Source: Ceratodon purpureus (taxonomy: Eukaryota > Streptophyta > Bryopsida > Pseudoditrichales > Ditrichaceae). From it: a DNA stretch of 64,000 nt. The notes under the pieces were generated by a model that saw only the letters and a program-made list of their open reading frames with translations, ran no database searches and was not told the origin of the DNA. The number at the start of each line of letters is the position of its first letter. The first letter of the stretch is position 1. The stretch is from the NCBI GenBank assembly GCA_014871385.1, contig CM026432.1, positions 823,194 through 887,193 on the forward strand, written 5' to 3'. Both the position numbers and the translations under genes were made by a program. This document shows, piece after piece, positions 10,510 to 21,501 of this stretch.

Positions 10510-12399
10510 TTACTTGTTAGGGCTTCCCAAAATTTGAATTGAAATTGGAGATGTGTCATTGATAGCATTTGAATTTGTCCTTGCACTAATGTTTCCAAGG
10601 GGTAAAGATCTATCTTCATAGTTGTTTGATCAAGAAGAAAAAAGAAAGACTTATGTCACTACCTATAAGAGTAATTTTAGCAAATATAGAAGCCCTCAAT
10701 TGAACCGTTGTATCAATCCATGTCATACATGTTGTATAACTAAAATGTGTATAGGAGAAGATGACACATTTTTTCTAATTGCACCATTCCTACGTGGCAC
10801 TACGGTGATTGGCATCCAAAAGTATTCTACTGATAAAGCGTCAATTGAAAAAAGCACAACAACCCTGTTTTCTTTTCACATCATACTTAAAATGCCATGA
10901 ATTTACCTCCTATTGCATTGTATGGTCCAAATTGCGTAAGTGCCATTTTTTGCCAATTCTTTCAAATAAGCCGAGAGGAGAGAAATAATTGTTCATAACA
11001 ACACAATGTCCTTTTCCAAGTTACCTTCCAATAATCTTATGACAACATCATGAGCTAAGTTATCATGAACTATAATTCACCATTGCAAAGACGAGTTTGC
11101 TCTCAACCTCCATCACTACCTCCAGTATAGCTCTATTTTTTCCATAATATATGTGAAAATTGTACACATATTTAGAAATTAAATCCGCTAAACACAATAA
11201 TTTGAATCTCCACTTTTGAGGTTCTTTGGCATGTATTAAAGGATCGAGCGATAACCACCTTTATATTGAATCATCATTTCATCAATATTTAGAAATAGTC
11301 GTGATTCACAAGCTTTTGTAAATATCATTTTCATAGTTTCAATTACTAGTCTAACTTGGCACATCTAATTACAACCCAATAATGTAGGATCATCAATATA
11401 TGATTAATGGTTAGTAACATGCATATAATTATTTAAGATGTCAAAAAAAAATGCATTCATATGATTGCTAATAGTTAGAGATGGAAGCAAAAACTTTTTT
11501 CATCCTATAACTTCTAACATTGAATTGTTTTCTCATATCCATAAGAATGATGATTGCAAGAAAGGACTTCAATGCGGGCACTGCTAAATCCTCCCAAGTA
11601 GACCTACTTCGTGAATTTCCTTGCATATCAAACTTAGTAGCATAATGGTTGGTCTCTACCTAGATGTCTTTCAATATGATCATGGACCAAAACATTTCAA
11701 ACAAACTAAAAAAAAAAAAAAAAAAACATTCTTGTCCATTTTCTTTTAGGCCCCTCTATTTGTACATGTGTTGCGTGGTGGATCAAAAATGTGATTTGCA
11801 CTACTCCATATTGGATTGTAATACTCATATTTTACACTCAAAAATATCAATGCCATCACCATCAATCTCATCAACTTCTTACCCACATAACTTAATAGAA
11901 TTTGTGGAATCACTCAATTTAAGTAATATACACTTCCTTCAGCCAAGGCAGATGGACCTTTGGCCATGCTCACTCAAAGTTTGCTTGCTATACTCTAGTC
12001 CTTCAAATCCACCTACATGTCCTTCATAACCGCAGCCATGGCCCAATTCTAATCGTGGTTCCTAGCTTGTACACAACTGGTCTAGTATCTTCCTCTAGGG
12101 CCTATAAGTCCACTTTCCTATCCCTAGGCAACCAATACTTTGCCACCGCGCCCAGACTCGAGCTTGGTTTCACGGTAGATAAAAATTGTAGAAAGTTAGA
12201 GCTCCATATATTACATGCTCCATTTGTAATTCACGTGAACCGGATACATGGTTATATGTACTACTCACATGCAAACAATAACACATACATTCACTCCGAG
12301 TTAAAAGACACAACAAAGGAGTCTAGGAAATTAGAAAATTATTAGTCTCATCCGAAAAATCACGTAGCTTTATTCTCATGAATGTTGGCACCTTCAATG

Positions 12400-12889
12400 A
12401 TATACCCCCAGAAAATACCATCCCTAATTGGCTACTTCCTTGCACATGCGGCGCACAAAATGCCATTGTAATTCAAGATTTAGACCTGACATCCTTTGTG
12501 TCAAAGGTTTACCATACCAAAGTGATCCCCTTACAGAAATAAACCCTAATCTCACCATACAATTTATTGAATTTACATACTACAATGACAGATTCTCCCC
12601 AGAAACACTTGAAGCTAAAACTAACAAATATAATCCATTAATCGCGAGTATCGTTGCTAGAGGATGGAAAGTCAACCCCCTTATTATCATCACAGCAGGC
12701 GTCAGAGCCACTAGACACATTCCATTAATGAAACTACTTGTAGACAACTTTAAAATACCTATGACCACCATCAAAAATACCTTCAAAAACATAAATACTA
12801 TTGCCATACAATATGCCATGTCCATCCTTCTCCATAAAAGAAGGATAGAAATCCACCAACCATTACCTGTAACATTGGACCCCTCTTAG
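12400..12889 (+). pseudogene. LINE restriction-like endonuclease remnant, copy 1
   Basis: The frame ending at 12889 carries CHCNSRFRPDILC, then IQFIEFTYYNDRF, LEAKTNKYNPL, and a conserved tail ending in INTIAIQYAMSILLHKRR. The PD...E...K spacing and the preceding Cys/His residues fit the C-terminal restriction-like endonuclease of R2-type, early-branching non-LTR retrotransposons; this assignment rests on family pattern recognition. Just upstream another frame reads NWLLPCTCG, the expected first half of the Cys knuckle, so a frameshift at about 12450-12470 breaks the gene. No reverse transcriptase is visible upstream: it is a 5'-truncated, decayed copy. There is no ATG at the start of the frame. 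Confidence 0.6.
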
Positions 12890-12959
12890 TTCAAAACTTC
12901 AAAATCAAAATATTAAAACAATTTAGTAGCTAGAGCTACTTTATTGATTGTTAGCATAC

Positions 12960-13150
12960 ATGTGTAAAGTCTCTTGTCATTTCTCTCATTGGGGGTTGTT
13001 GGTTGGCACAACTCATTATCTGCTCACTCAGTAGTACCAATCCACTTCATACCTCACATTTGCTCAAACGAGTCCATCAGGGTTCGAACCCGGACCAATT
13101 ATATGAGACAAACGCTCACCACCAACCAACAATGAGCTCGTGGCTTAGTG
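12960..13150 (-). mobile_element. tRNA-derived SINE, copy 1
   Basis: Read on the minus strand, bases from about 13147 give an A-box-like region (gagctcattgttggttggtg), a segment resembling an anticodon arm with CTCATA, and a perfect B box GGTTCGAACC at about 13080-13091. Spacing and order match a Pol III tRNA promoter, most like tRNA-Met. The acceptor stem does not close, so it is not a working tRNA gene. The 3' limit toward 12960 is uncertain. Confidence 0.55.
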
Positions 13151-13989
13151 TCCAAAATCACATTTTAACAAATCCTATAGAATTTACCATTTTTCTGTTT
13201 TTTGTTACTGGTTACTAATGACTAATGTGTTTACTTTTGAAAGGGGGGGATAGATCTTTACTTCCATACCTTTGTCTTGTGGGCATTGGATTGGGGGTGG
13301 ATTGAAGAGACACTTCATTCACGTCGGTCTCCTTCGGAGACCGAAGTTTCTCTCTCTTTTTCTCTTTGTAGAAAGTCAGATAGCCTCGCTCCTACCACCT
13401 TGATCCCCTCCTTGTAGCTTAAAATTTTCCCCTCTCCTACTTCATTTCTCCTCTCTAGTGCTCCTCTATACATTTGTCGCGCCTCTCTTAACCTTACTTG
13501 TATTCTTCCTATCTATCACCTTGCATTCTCTCGTTCATCCCATCATATTGTAGTTATTTCTTTTGCATTGGTAGTAATTGCTTAGAATAATGAGGGGCTC
13601 GGGAGGCCCAACAAGCATCTTGTCAAAGTTCACCTCACGATCTTCACCATATAATACCTCGTCATATGGATCTTTAGTATGCTCTTTGCATCTGCTTTTT
13701 TAGCCATTTATTGCATTCACCTAAGTTTATACAACATGTAAGTCTAATTTTCCAATAACATATGCTAGAATGTCTTCCAAGCTTGTATATGAGTGGTTTT
13801 GTACATGAGCGGGTGGATTGAAAAGTACACGGCTTAGAAGTGCCATTCAAGTGCATTTGCTTCATGGTATCAATCATACTTGTCCTTTACTCTTTGTTGT
13901 CAATGCAATTGATTTCCTACTGTAGAGTAAAGAAGTCTTTGCTTTAGGAAGATCCTCTCTAGTAGTTGATCATTCCTGGAAGTGGAGCA

Positions 13990-14271
13990 GTATTCCACTT
14001 AGACTCCGCCTGGTAATGGAGATGGCTGGGGTTCAACTGTGAATGGTGAGAATAGAACTAATAAGGATGAAGATCGTCAGGAAGATGCCGAAGGCGGATG
14101 GGAACGTGGTGCTCCAGAGAGAAGTGAAGAAAGCAGATGGGGTGATGTAGATGATGGATCTGATGAGGGTAGGTCGCAACCAAACGTGAACAGTGAGACC
14201 GGAACAGTTCCAGTTTAAAGTGGCTGGGACATTGCTCGTAGATGGGAGCCTCGTGTGTGAAGGTAAAGATC
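13990..14271 (+). pseudogene. Captured coding fragment, unidentified gene
   Basis: A frame running through about 14016-14215 reads acidic and Trp/Gly-rich sequence (WGSTVNGENRTNKDEDRQ, GGWERGAPERSEESRWGD), then a TAA, then SGWDIARRWEPRV before a second stop. The composition looks like real low-complexity protein rather than chance. It lies in the 5' part of the Helitron, where captured fragments are expected. There is no start codon or complete gene. Parent gene unknown. Confidence 0.4.
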
Positions 14272-14914
14272 ATGCAATTCATAAATTGGCCATTTTCTCA
14301 GGATTACTATGCTGATTGTCCATTTCGAAACGATGATTGTTGTACAATTTGCTGCTGTTATATATGAGTTAGGGATGCCGAACTTTGGAAGTCCCCATGC
14401 ACAAAGTTTTTACATCTTGCAGTTATACCCAGTATCTCTTCTGGGAGGTATTCAATACGTGAAAATGTTGAAGCTGTTGTTCCGAAGCCTACCGATCATT
14501 CCTGCAAACGGCATATCTTTGGGTGAGTATCGCATATGTGGCATCTCTCGAGTTCTTTGCTTAGTCAGTGACTTTCAACTATCTGCATATGCGCTAGAAG
14601 TTTGGAAAATTAACAGTGTCCTTTGAAATTTCACAGCATGCAGTAGTTGAAATTCCTGGATGCAGTCCATTAAATTACCCAGATGTCCGCTGCTTCTGGT
14701 TGGTCAGGACAGATGAAAGTAAGACTGTTCAGATTGCTCTGCACTTCCTCCTTGTCTTGGTATGAACTCAACAAGTAAAATATTCTTCACGTCGTCCATA
14801 TAGATATAGTTGTGCTATAAGACCCGACCTATAGGTAGTTTCACAAACGTTGCGTTCAGTTTATGGAGGGAGCATTCCTCTCTAATTCAATTCCTTATGC
14901 CTCATTGACTGCAG

Positions 14915-15544
14915 CCGTTCGGACAAGTGCCTGTGCTTCAGGATGGCGAATTGACCCTTTTTGGTAAGCTCGCCATGGCTGTGGCCTATGTCTTTCCATT
15001 ACATTCAATTTCTGCTCATGGTGAGGCTTGGATGCGCAATTTTGGGTAGGTTTGGTGTTGTTCTGAACGGATCATGTTTTTCTACCATTGATGCACAGAG
15101 TCGCGCGCCATAACCAGGTACTTAGCGGAGAAGTTCGACGGGCAGGGGACGCCGCTACTGGGGAAGAGCATGAAGGAGAAGGCGCTGGTGAACCAGTGGG
15201 TGGAGGTGGAGTCCCAGAACTACGATCGCCCTTTGATTTCTATCGTGGAGCAAGTCGTCTGGACGCGTACTTGGGGCAAGACAACGAACGAGGAAATCGT
15301 AGCGGCAGAGATGGCGAAACTGGAGAAGGTGCTGGACATATATGAAGTGCAGCTGACGAATCACAAGTACTTGGCCGGAGACTTCTTCAGCCTCGCCGAT
15401 CTCGGTCACTTGCCCGGCACGCACCTGCTCGTGAACATTGGCAAGAAGGGCGCGATATTCGCCGCTCGCCCGCATTTGAACGCTTGGTGGGAAGACATCT
15501 CCTCTCGCCCTTCCTTTAAGAAAATCATGGCAAAGACATCTTAA
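14915..15544 (+). pseudogene. Captured phi-class GST, last two exons
   Basis: Exon 2 is 14915-14963 (49 nt, PFGQVPVLQDGELTLF) and exon 3 is 15099-15544 (ESRAITRYLAEKFDGQGTPL to a TAA at 15542), joined through a clean GT-AG intron whose split codon gives E. A 49-nt middle exon is typical of plant phi-class glutathione S-transferases. Exon 3 has the C-terminal domain, including HKYLAGDFFSLADLGHLPGT and LNAWWEDISSRPSFKKIM. Exon 1, with the catalytic Ser and the first glutathione-site residues, is not found between 13953 and 14914, so no functional enzyme can be made from this copy alone. Position inside the Helitron indicates transduplication. The reading frame is intact, so capture was recent or the fragment is translated in fusion. 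Confidence 0.8.
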
Positions 15545-16161
15545 TTATGTTTAGTAGTTGCAACACTACTTTTCTCCTTCGAATTGAAGTTAGTCTCTTA
15601 CTGATGGTTGAGTGATTGAGCTACATGAAGTAACTTACTTGAGGGTTAAACCTCCTGGTTGGAGATGATAACAAGGGAAGGCTTTGTGGACTTGCTGGAG
15701 ACATTTTGTGAGTTTAATAGTCTATATCGATTGCAATGATTTTTGGGAAGAGTAGTGAGCACTCATTCTTGTAATGGTTTCAGAGGTTGTTTTAATAGGA
15801 ACTGATGTACATGTATATATTGTGGTCGAGGCCAGTAAGTTATCTGGCTCTGAGGATGCGCTCTTTTCTTCAGCATAGATCGCTACTGGTGATGCAGCTC
15901 GAAGGGCAGGCACCATCTCAGATGCTCGGGCAGCAGATAGAGATATTAAGTGTGGTCTGTGTGGTGTCATGAAGTGCTTTAGCAAGCTACCTTCGTATTC
16001 CCTCATGGATTCTCTCATTCGGCATATGTGATGTGTTGGCATAATTTTTGCTTACATCAAGAGACTGAACCGTGTATACTAACTACCTCTATGTGGCAGA
16101 AAAGGTATTGCTACTCCTTGTTATTGGAGATGCTCGTCAAGCGAGGATGACACAAGAGACA
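15545..16161 (+). other. Helitron interior, possibly further captured sequence
   Basis: Follows the GST stop. From about 15772 a plus-strand frame (MVSEVVLIGTDVHVYIVVEA) runs to one TAG and continues plausibly to about 15955; the minus strand is also open for 106 codons. No family recognised. It may be GST 3' UTR plus another captured piece. Confidence 0.3.
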
Positions 16162-16238
16162 AATAAAAGTAGTATAAGTGGTGCTTAGATTCATTGGCGC
16201 ACCCACTAAATCTAAGTACCTCTTTTACTACTTTTATT
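16162..16238 (+). promoter_or_regulatory. Long inverted repeat upstream of Helitron Rep gene
   Basis: Bases 16162-16190 and 16210-16238 form a hairpin with 29-bp arms (about 25 matching pairs) and a 19-nt loop. It separates the captured-gene part from the AT-rich leader of the Rep gene, 272 bp before its ATG. Possible roles are a promoter element, an internal terminus of a former element, or a MITE; none can be decided here. The leader 16300-16380 also has a tandem duplication around aaaatactacacaattat. Confidence 0.5.
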
Positions 16239-16509
16239 GTGTTCATTATTTTCCAGCCATATCGTACAATATACAACATACAATACTATACAATACCATA
16301 TTACACAAAATACTACACAATTATATACAAAATCTATACAACAAAATACTACACAATTATATACAAAGCTATATTACACTACTCTATACATATACTCCAC
16401 TACATACTATATAATCTATGCCAACAAACATTCTAGAAAAGACATATTTTTTCAATATCACAGCTACAACATACGAGTACAAAAATAGAATACAACGCAT
16501 GAATACAAT

Positions 16510-19500
16510 ATGGAAGATACTACTAAATATGTTGTTAATGCAATAAATAGCAAGAGATATACTGATAATCTATCACATATAGATATACATAAGAAACAGA
16601 TACAAAACAAAAAGAGAAGAGAAAAATATGCTCAAGAAAAAAACACCAAAATATCACTTCCATCAATTATAAATAAAGACATCAATCATAATGCAAACCA
16701 AGATCCATTACCAACTCTATTCAATAATATACAAGATGTAAAAAACACACATCGTATGGAGGTACATATTAATCCTCACATTCAAGAACCAATGTTAACA
16801 AACAACAACTCTTGTACAATAAACGAAAATAGAAAAGTGTTCTATGCACAAAACGACAACCTATCATATAGCGACATACATAAGAAAGAGATGCGAAACA
16901 AAAAGAGAAGAGAAAAATATGCTCAAGAAAAAATCACCAAAATATCACTTCCATCAATTATAAATAGAGACATCAATCATAATGGAAACCAAGATCTGTT
17001 ACCAACTCTATTCAATAATATACAAGATGTAAAAAACACATATCATATGGAGGTACATATTAAACCTCACATTCAAGAACCAATGTTAACAAACAACAAC
17101 TCCTCTACAATAAACGAAAATAGAAAAGTGTTATGTGCACAAAAAGAAAAGCTATCATATAGCGACATACATAAGAAAGAGATCCGAAACAAAAGAAAAA
17201 GAGAAAAATATGCCCAAGAAAAACTCACCAAAACATCACCACCATCAGTTATAAATACAAAGAACATTCATAATACTAACACTCGTACAATACCAATGAT
17301 GAAAGTACACAAAAAGGAGATGATCAATAAAAAACGAAGAGAAACATATGCACAAATTAAAGAAATAAGAAATCTACACATAGATATACATGACTCAAAC
17401 ATTGAAGAACCGCTATTGACAAAGAAACCAAAAACCACCCATGCAATATACACTTTCATCAAAAAAATAAACAAACCAATCTCTAAACCATCCATTGACC
17501 AAGTAAAAATCAATCCAGATACAATAAATAAAAACCGTAGATGTAAAAGCATATTACTTAAAACCCTCAAATCAATTAATATGAAGCGAAGAGCCATATA
17601 TGCTTCACAAAAACACATGAAAGACTTACAAATAATTAATCATAAACGAAGAAACCTATATAAACACCAAAGACTTCTCAAAACTATACAAGTATATAAA
17701 AATCTTATACAAACACATATATTACATAATAGTGTAAACAAAAATATACATGAATTTCCTCCAAAGATTACCTTCGAAAACAATCTACATTGCTTTCAAC
17801 AATATAATGACTACATGACAAACAAGTCCTTCATACTATTGAATTGCTCAGTATGCAATCAAATGACAAATACAACACTCCTTAAAAAGTACGATGTTAA
17901 TGATATTAATGATATATTCCCTCACATGAGAGCATTATTAACATTCAATCCAAACCACCACATGTACAACAAGACAAGTACACCCCAAGAACTTTACAAT
18001 GACACCCAACATATGCATATGAACATTAATGGATTACTACTCTCTAAAAAGGGAATCTCAACCATAGACAATACCCTATATATGTGTAAGGCATGTCAAT
18101 CTGCAATACATTCCAAACGGATGCCTAAATATGCTCTTGCAAATGGCTTGTGGATAGGAGAAGTCGATAAGTTGCTTCCTAAACTAACAACAGTAGAACA
18201 ATCACTTATATCTAAATACAGATGTCGTGCAATACTTATAAAATTACGATACATTAAAGGTGGAAATGGACAATATGCTCTAAAAGGAAACTTGGTGAGT
18301 TTCCCTCAAGATCCAATTACTGCAAACAAATTAATCACCATCATTCCACCATCACTAGATTCTTTATCTGAATCAATTGCAATCCATTTTGTAGGGGCCA
18401 CTTATCCACCAATAGACATCATAAAAGCATGTGATTTATTATATGTTCGTAGGGCTGTAGTATTAGCTTGGATTACATGGCTTCAAATACATCATGTCGG
18501 ATATAAAGACATAACAATAGATACTCAAGCTATAAATACACTACCTCACAATGATATACCGAGCTCTATATTAAGATCTATTTTTGAGTCTACAAACATT
18601 GGATTAGCCAATGCTGAACATCGTACCAACATAACAGATCTACATAATGTACCCACAAAAGATCCCACTAACACATCTATTCCAGTCATAGAAACCTCAG
18701 GACTTATAGACTTTGACGGCACAGATATAGATGCCAATGAAATGATGCAAAATGCTGTACAAAATATCCAAAATAACTTATACATGTCTTATACTCACGG
18801 ATCAAGTATGGTTAACGAATACAACAACAATGACTTAATTGCTGGTATGTTTCCCACTCTTTTTCCATATGGCATAGGAGTGCCTGAAATGAGTAATCGT
18901 CCAATAAAAATCACTCTACAAACACATGTACGTTACCTACTCAATCTTGATGATAAAGTACACGAATTTGGTAGGCATCATTTATTTCCATTCTTCATGT
19001 TCAACATAATACAACGACGACAAATATGTCTCGGTTCTAAACTCACCGTATCAAAACCATCATTTATTTCAGAGGCTACACTATTGAATAACATTAAATC
19101 TATAAACTTCAACAAGTTAATAGAGAACCCGCAGACATATACAGAAAATAAAGATATACAAAATCTATTACGACACATTAAAGCATCTAGCAGACACGTC
19201 CTAGCATCAGGCAGTTCTCGTAAAACCCAACGGGATCAAATCATAAATATGATGCATCGATTAGGTGTCCCGAGCATATTTTTTACAATTAATCCAGCTG
19301 CCATACACCATCCGCTTGTATGTCTATATAGTGGAGAGAACATAAACCTAGATATGCATTTTGATACCAATATACCTGACAAAAATAGAAGACATTATAT
19401 TGCAACAACAAACCGAAAAGCTCAAGCTACTTTTGTGCACACCATAGTAAATGCGACATTTAAATACCTTCTCTGTACAAAAGAAAAAAATACTCAAACA

Positions 19501-21501
19501 AATAAAGACAAATCTGGAGTACTTGGCAACATATCTGCCCACTATGGATGTTATGAATCAGCCAAAAATGGAACTCTACACATACACACTCTACTATGGT
19601 TAGCAAATGCACCTGATCCAAATGAACTAACTAAAAAACTACAAAATGATCTAATCTTTCGAGCATCTCTAATTAAATATCTAAACAATACCATTATAAG
19701 AGACACTACATCATTTCAAAGTACCATCAATAACGAACCCATTGGAAAAAATCCACACATAGAAGACAAAGATACAAACCTCATAAATGAAAGCATACAT
19801 CCTTGCACAACACGAGCTCCAAATACAAACGACTCAAATTTCTTAAACAACTTCAAAAAAGATGTCATAACCCTAATGAATGTATGCAATAGACACGTCT
19901 GTAACCCAGCATGTTACAAAAATGATAAAGATGCACATACAAAACTATGTAGATACGGATACCCTGCCCCAATAATATCCGAAACACACTTCGATACAGA
20001 GACTAGCCTATTACATATCAGACGAAAAGACAAGTGGCTAAATAATGCAAATCCATGGATTCTAAGTGCATGTCGATGCAACCACGACATCAAGTTTATA
20101 GGTGCTTCTGGAAAAGACGCTAAGGCCATTGTTTATTATATTACCGATTACATCACAAAATCTTCAATATATACATCTCATATGTACTCTCTCCTACAAA
20201 TTGCTGTACAGAAGATTGAAACTACATATGACAAACAATCATGTAAAGATACGATTGATCGTAGTCGTCGGCTACTTATAAAATGTTTAAATACCATAGG
20301 TTCTCAACAAGAAATATCCGCAACAAGGGCCATCAGTTACCTCATGAATTATCCTGATCATATAACAAACTATAATTTCACATACATTCCATGGTATAGT
20401 TTATCATACTGGGTCCAAGAACAAGAGCAACACATGAATAATTCCATAGATATTGAACATGAACGAGGACGCTTTGAAACATTTAAATTGTCCAAGCAAA
20501 AGAATGGAAATCAAATAGTATTGCATAACTTCCGCATAGACTACCAATATCGTCCACTTATTTGTGCCTCAATGTCACCATATGAATATGCTAGCACAAC
20601 ATCCAAAACGAATCATTCAAACGGATTCAAATATCTAGAAGAACATCCCCAATCTCAATCTCATAGTTTATACAAATTCAGAAATGCCAAGATTCCAGTC
20701 ATTCAAGGTTACAACATCCCTTCCAAAAACAGTGATCCTGAAAACTATAGTCGAGCCATGTGCATACTATTTACATCATGGCGTACAATCCACGATTTAA
20801 AACCAACAATATGTAATACTTGGCAAGAAGTATATTCACTACATCAACAAAGTATAACACCGTATAATAAACAAATCATATCAAACATAGAAGTTATCCA
20901 ACAGTGCAAAGAATCCAGAGACGCAGACAGACTCATGATTGACAAAATGAAATCAAATACATCCACAGATACCTACAACGAAGAAGAAGAACAAGTTGAA
21001 GAAGAACAAGAAGAAGAAAAACACCCCATCTACAACAAAGCCTTAGAAGATGAACTAGATGAAGACGAAAACATATGTATAAATATCATACAAGATGAAC
21101 ATGTTGTAAGTCCAACAAACGATAAGTCCCTAGAATTACAATACATACGATGTAACACAAATATGAAAAGATATGTGGCTACTATAATAGAGACACTCCA
21201 GAGCATGACTACAACCACAAATACACCAACTCAAAATACATCAGAAGACACTTTTGGTATATCCAAGAAACCTTATATTACCCCCATTAAAAACTGGATG
21301 AAAGAATTACGCACTCAAGAAAAATCCACTGAAACAAACACACAACAAAACACACAACAATATACAACAACATACGATACACCTCATAGTGCACCATTAT
21401 TAAGATCTTTAACTAATCAGGATACTCTAAATCTACCTAATGACAATAATGATATAAATACGTATCCCACATACGACACGTCACTACAAAAGAAAATATA
21501 G
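16510..21501 (+). CDS. Helitron Rep protein with DUF6570-like domain
   Basis: A 1,663-codon frame from ATG 16510. Residues about 21-300 are basic tandem repeats with the motif KKRREKYAQEK. Paired cysteines C446/C449 and C526/C529 followed by HSKRMPKYALANGLWIG fit the DUF6570 zinc-binding domain found upstream of Rep in many Helitrons. The Helitron-like N domain follows (MFPTLFPYG, then RRQICLGS). The HUH metal-binding motif is H1024-I-H1026 in GTLHIHTLLWL, and the Rep tyrosines are in YYITDYITK (Y1210, Y1214). Together these are the rolling-circle nickase/ligase of the transposon. The end (from about 1480) is acidic then Thr/Asn-rich. The frame stops at TAG 21499-21501, but the helicase follows in the same frame with no intervening stop. 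A-rich codon use differs from host genes. Confidence 0.92.
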   Translation: MEDTTKYVVNAINSKRYTDNLSHIDIHKKQIQNKKRREKYAQEKNTKISLPSIINKDINHNANQDPLPTLFNNIQDVKNTHRMEVHINPHIQEPMLTNNNSCTINENRKVFYAQNDNLSYSDIHKKEMRNKKRREKYAQEKITKISLPSIINRDINHNGNQDLLPTLFNNIQDVKNTYHMEVHIKPHIQEPMLTNNNSSTINENRKVLCAQKEKLSYSDIHKKEIRNKRKREKYAQEKLTKTSPPSVINTKNIHNTNTRTIPMMKVHKKEMINKKRRETYAQIKEIRNLHIDIHDSNIEEPLLTKKPKTTHAIYTFIKKINKPISKPSIDQVKINPDTINKNRRCKSILLKTLKSINMKRRAIYASQKHMKDLQIINHKRRNLYKHQRLLKTIQVYKNLIQTHILHNSVNKNIHEFPPKITFENNLHCFQQYNDYMTNKSFILLNCSVCNQMTNTTLLKKYDVNDINDIFPHMRALLTFNPNHHMYNKTSTPQELYNDTQHMHMNINGLLLSKKGISTIDNTLYMCKACQSAIHSKRMPKYALANGLWIGEVDKLLPKLTTVEQSLISKYRCRAILIKLRYIKGGNGQYALKGNLVSFPQDPITANKLITIIPPSLDSLSESIAIHFVGATYPPIDIIKACDLLYVRRAVVLAWITWLQIHHVGYKDITIDTQAINTLPHNDIPSSILRSIFESTNIGLANAEHRTNITDLHNVPTKDPTNTSIPVIETSGLIDFDGTDIDANEMMQNAVQNIQNNLYMSYTHGSSMVNEYNNNDLIAGMFPTLFPYGIGVPEMSNRPIKITLQTHVRYLLNLDDKVHEFGRHHLFPFFMFNIIQRRQICLGSKLTVSKPSFISEATLLNNIKSINFNKLIENPQTYTENKDIQNLLRHIKASSRHVLASGSSRKTQRDQIINMMHRLGVPSIFFTINPAAIHHPLVCLYSGENINLDMHFDTNIPDKNRRHYIATTNRKAQATFVHTIVNATFKYLLCTKEKNTQTNKDKSGVLGNISAHYGCYESAKNGTLHIHTLLWLANAPDPNELTKKLQNDLIFRASLIKYLNNTIIRDTTSFQSTINNEPIGKNPHIEDKDTNLINESIHPCTTRAPNTNDSNFLNNFKKDVITLMNVCNRHVCNPACYKNDKDAHTKLCRYGYPAPIISETHFDTETSLLHIRRKDKWLNNANPWILSACRCNHDIKFIGASGKDAKAIVYYITDYITKSSIYTSHMYSLLQIAVQKIETTYDKQSCKDTIDRSRRLLIKCLNTIGSQQEISATRAISYLMNYPDHITNYNFTYIPWYSLSYWVQEQEQHMNNSIDIEHERGRFETFKLSKQKNGNQIVLHNFRIDYQYRPLICASMSPYEYASTTSKTNHSNGFKYLEEHPQSQSHSLYKFRNAKIPVIQGYNIPSKNSDPENYSRAMCILFTSWRTIHDLKPTICNTWQEVYSLHQQSITPYNKQIISNIEVIQQCKESRDADRLMIDKMKSNTSTDTYNEEEEQVEEEQEEEKHPIYNKALEDELDEDENICINIIQDEHVVSPTNDKSLELQYIRCNTNMKRYVATIIETLQSMTTTTNTPTQNTSEDTFGISKKPYITPIKNWMKELRTQEKSTETNTQQNTQQYTTTYDTPHSAPLLRSLTNQDTLNLPNDNNDINTYPTYDTSLQKKI
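16570..17290 (+). repeat. 291-bp tandem repeat inside Rep gene
   Basis: A unit beginning ctatcacatatag / ctatcatatagcgac starts at 16570, 16861 and 17152, an exact 291-bp period (97 codons), with two full copies and a partial third. It keeps the frame, so the protein has repeats of 97 residues, each with one KKRREKYAQEK-type basic motif. Copies 1 and 2 differ at few positions, suggesting recent expansion. Confidence 0.9.

Larger units (their letters stand above)
10510..13952. repeat. Direct 3,443-bp duplication, copy 1 (unit U1)
   Basis: This segment recurs at 23914-27356 with a constant offset of 13,404 bp and no indels seen. I found two mismatches, at 10522 and 10601, both within 95 bp of the left edge. 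It contains no intact gene: a poly-A run near 11711, a LINE endonuclease remnant (about 12400-12889) and a tRNA-like SINE (about 12960-13150). The two copies flank the Helitron exactly. They are not LTRs: the ends are not TG...CA, and no LTR-retrotransposon genes lie between them. Confidence 0.95.

Noticed and set aside
10622-10900. 92-codon plus-strand frame in U (and its copy at 24026)
   Set aside because: No ATG in good context, no family resemblance; identical copies only reflect duplication of U.
13080-13091. Functional tRNA gene
   Set aside because: A and B boxes are present but the acceptor stem and arms do not close; better explained as a tRNA-derived SINE head.
14058-14282. Minus-strand 74-codon frame in the Helitron
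   Set aside because: It is the antisense of the acidic captured fragment, rich in His/Leu, and has no support.
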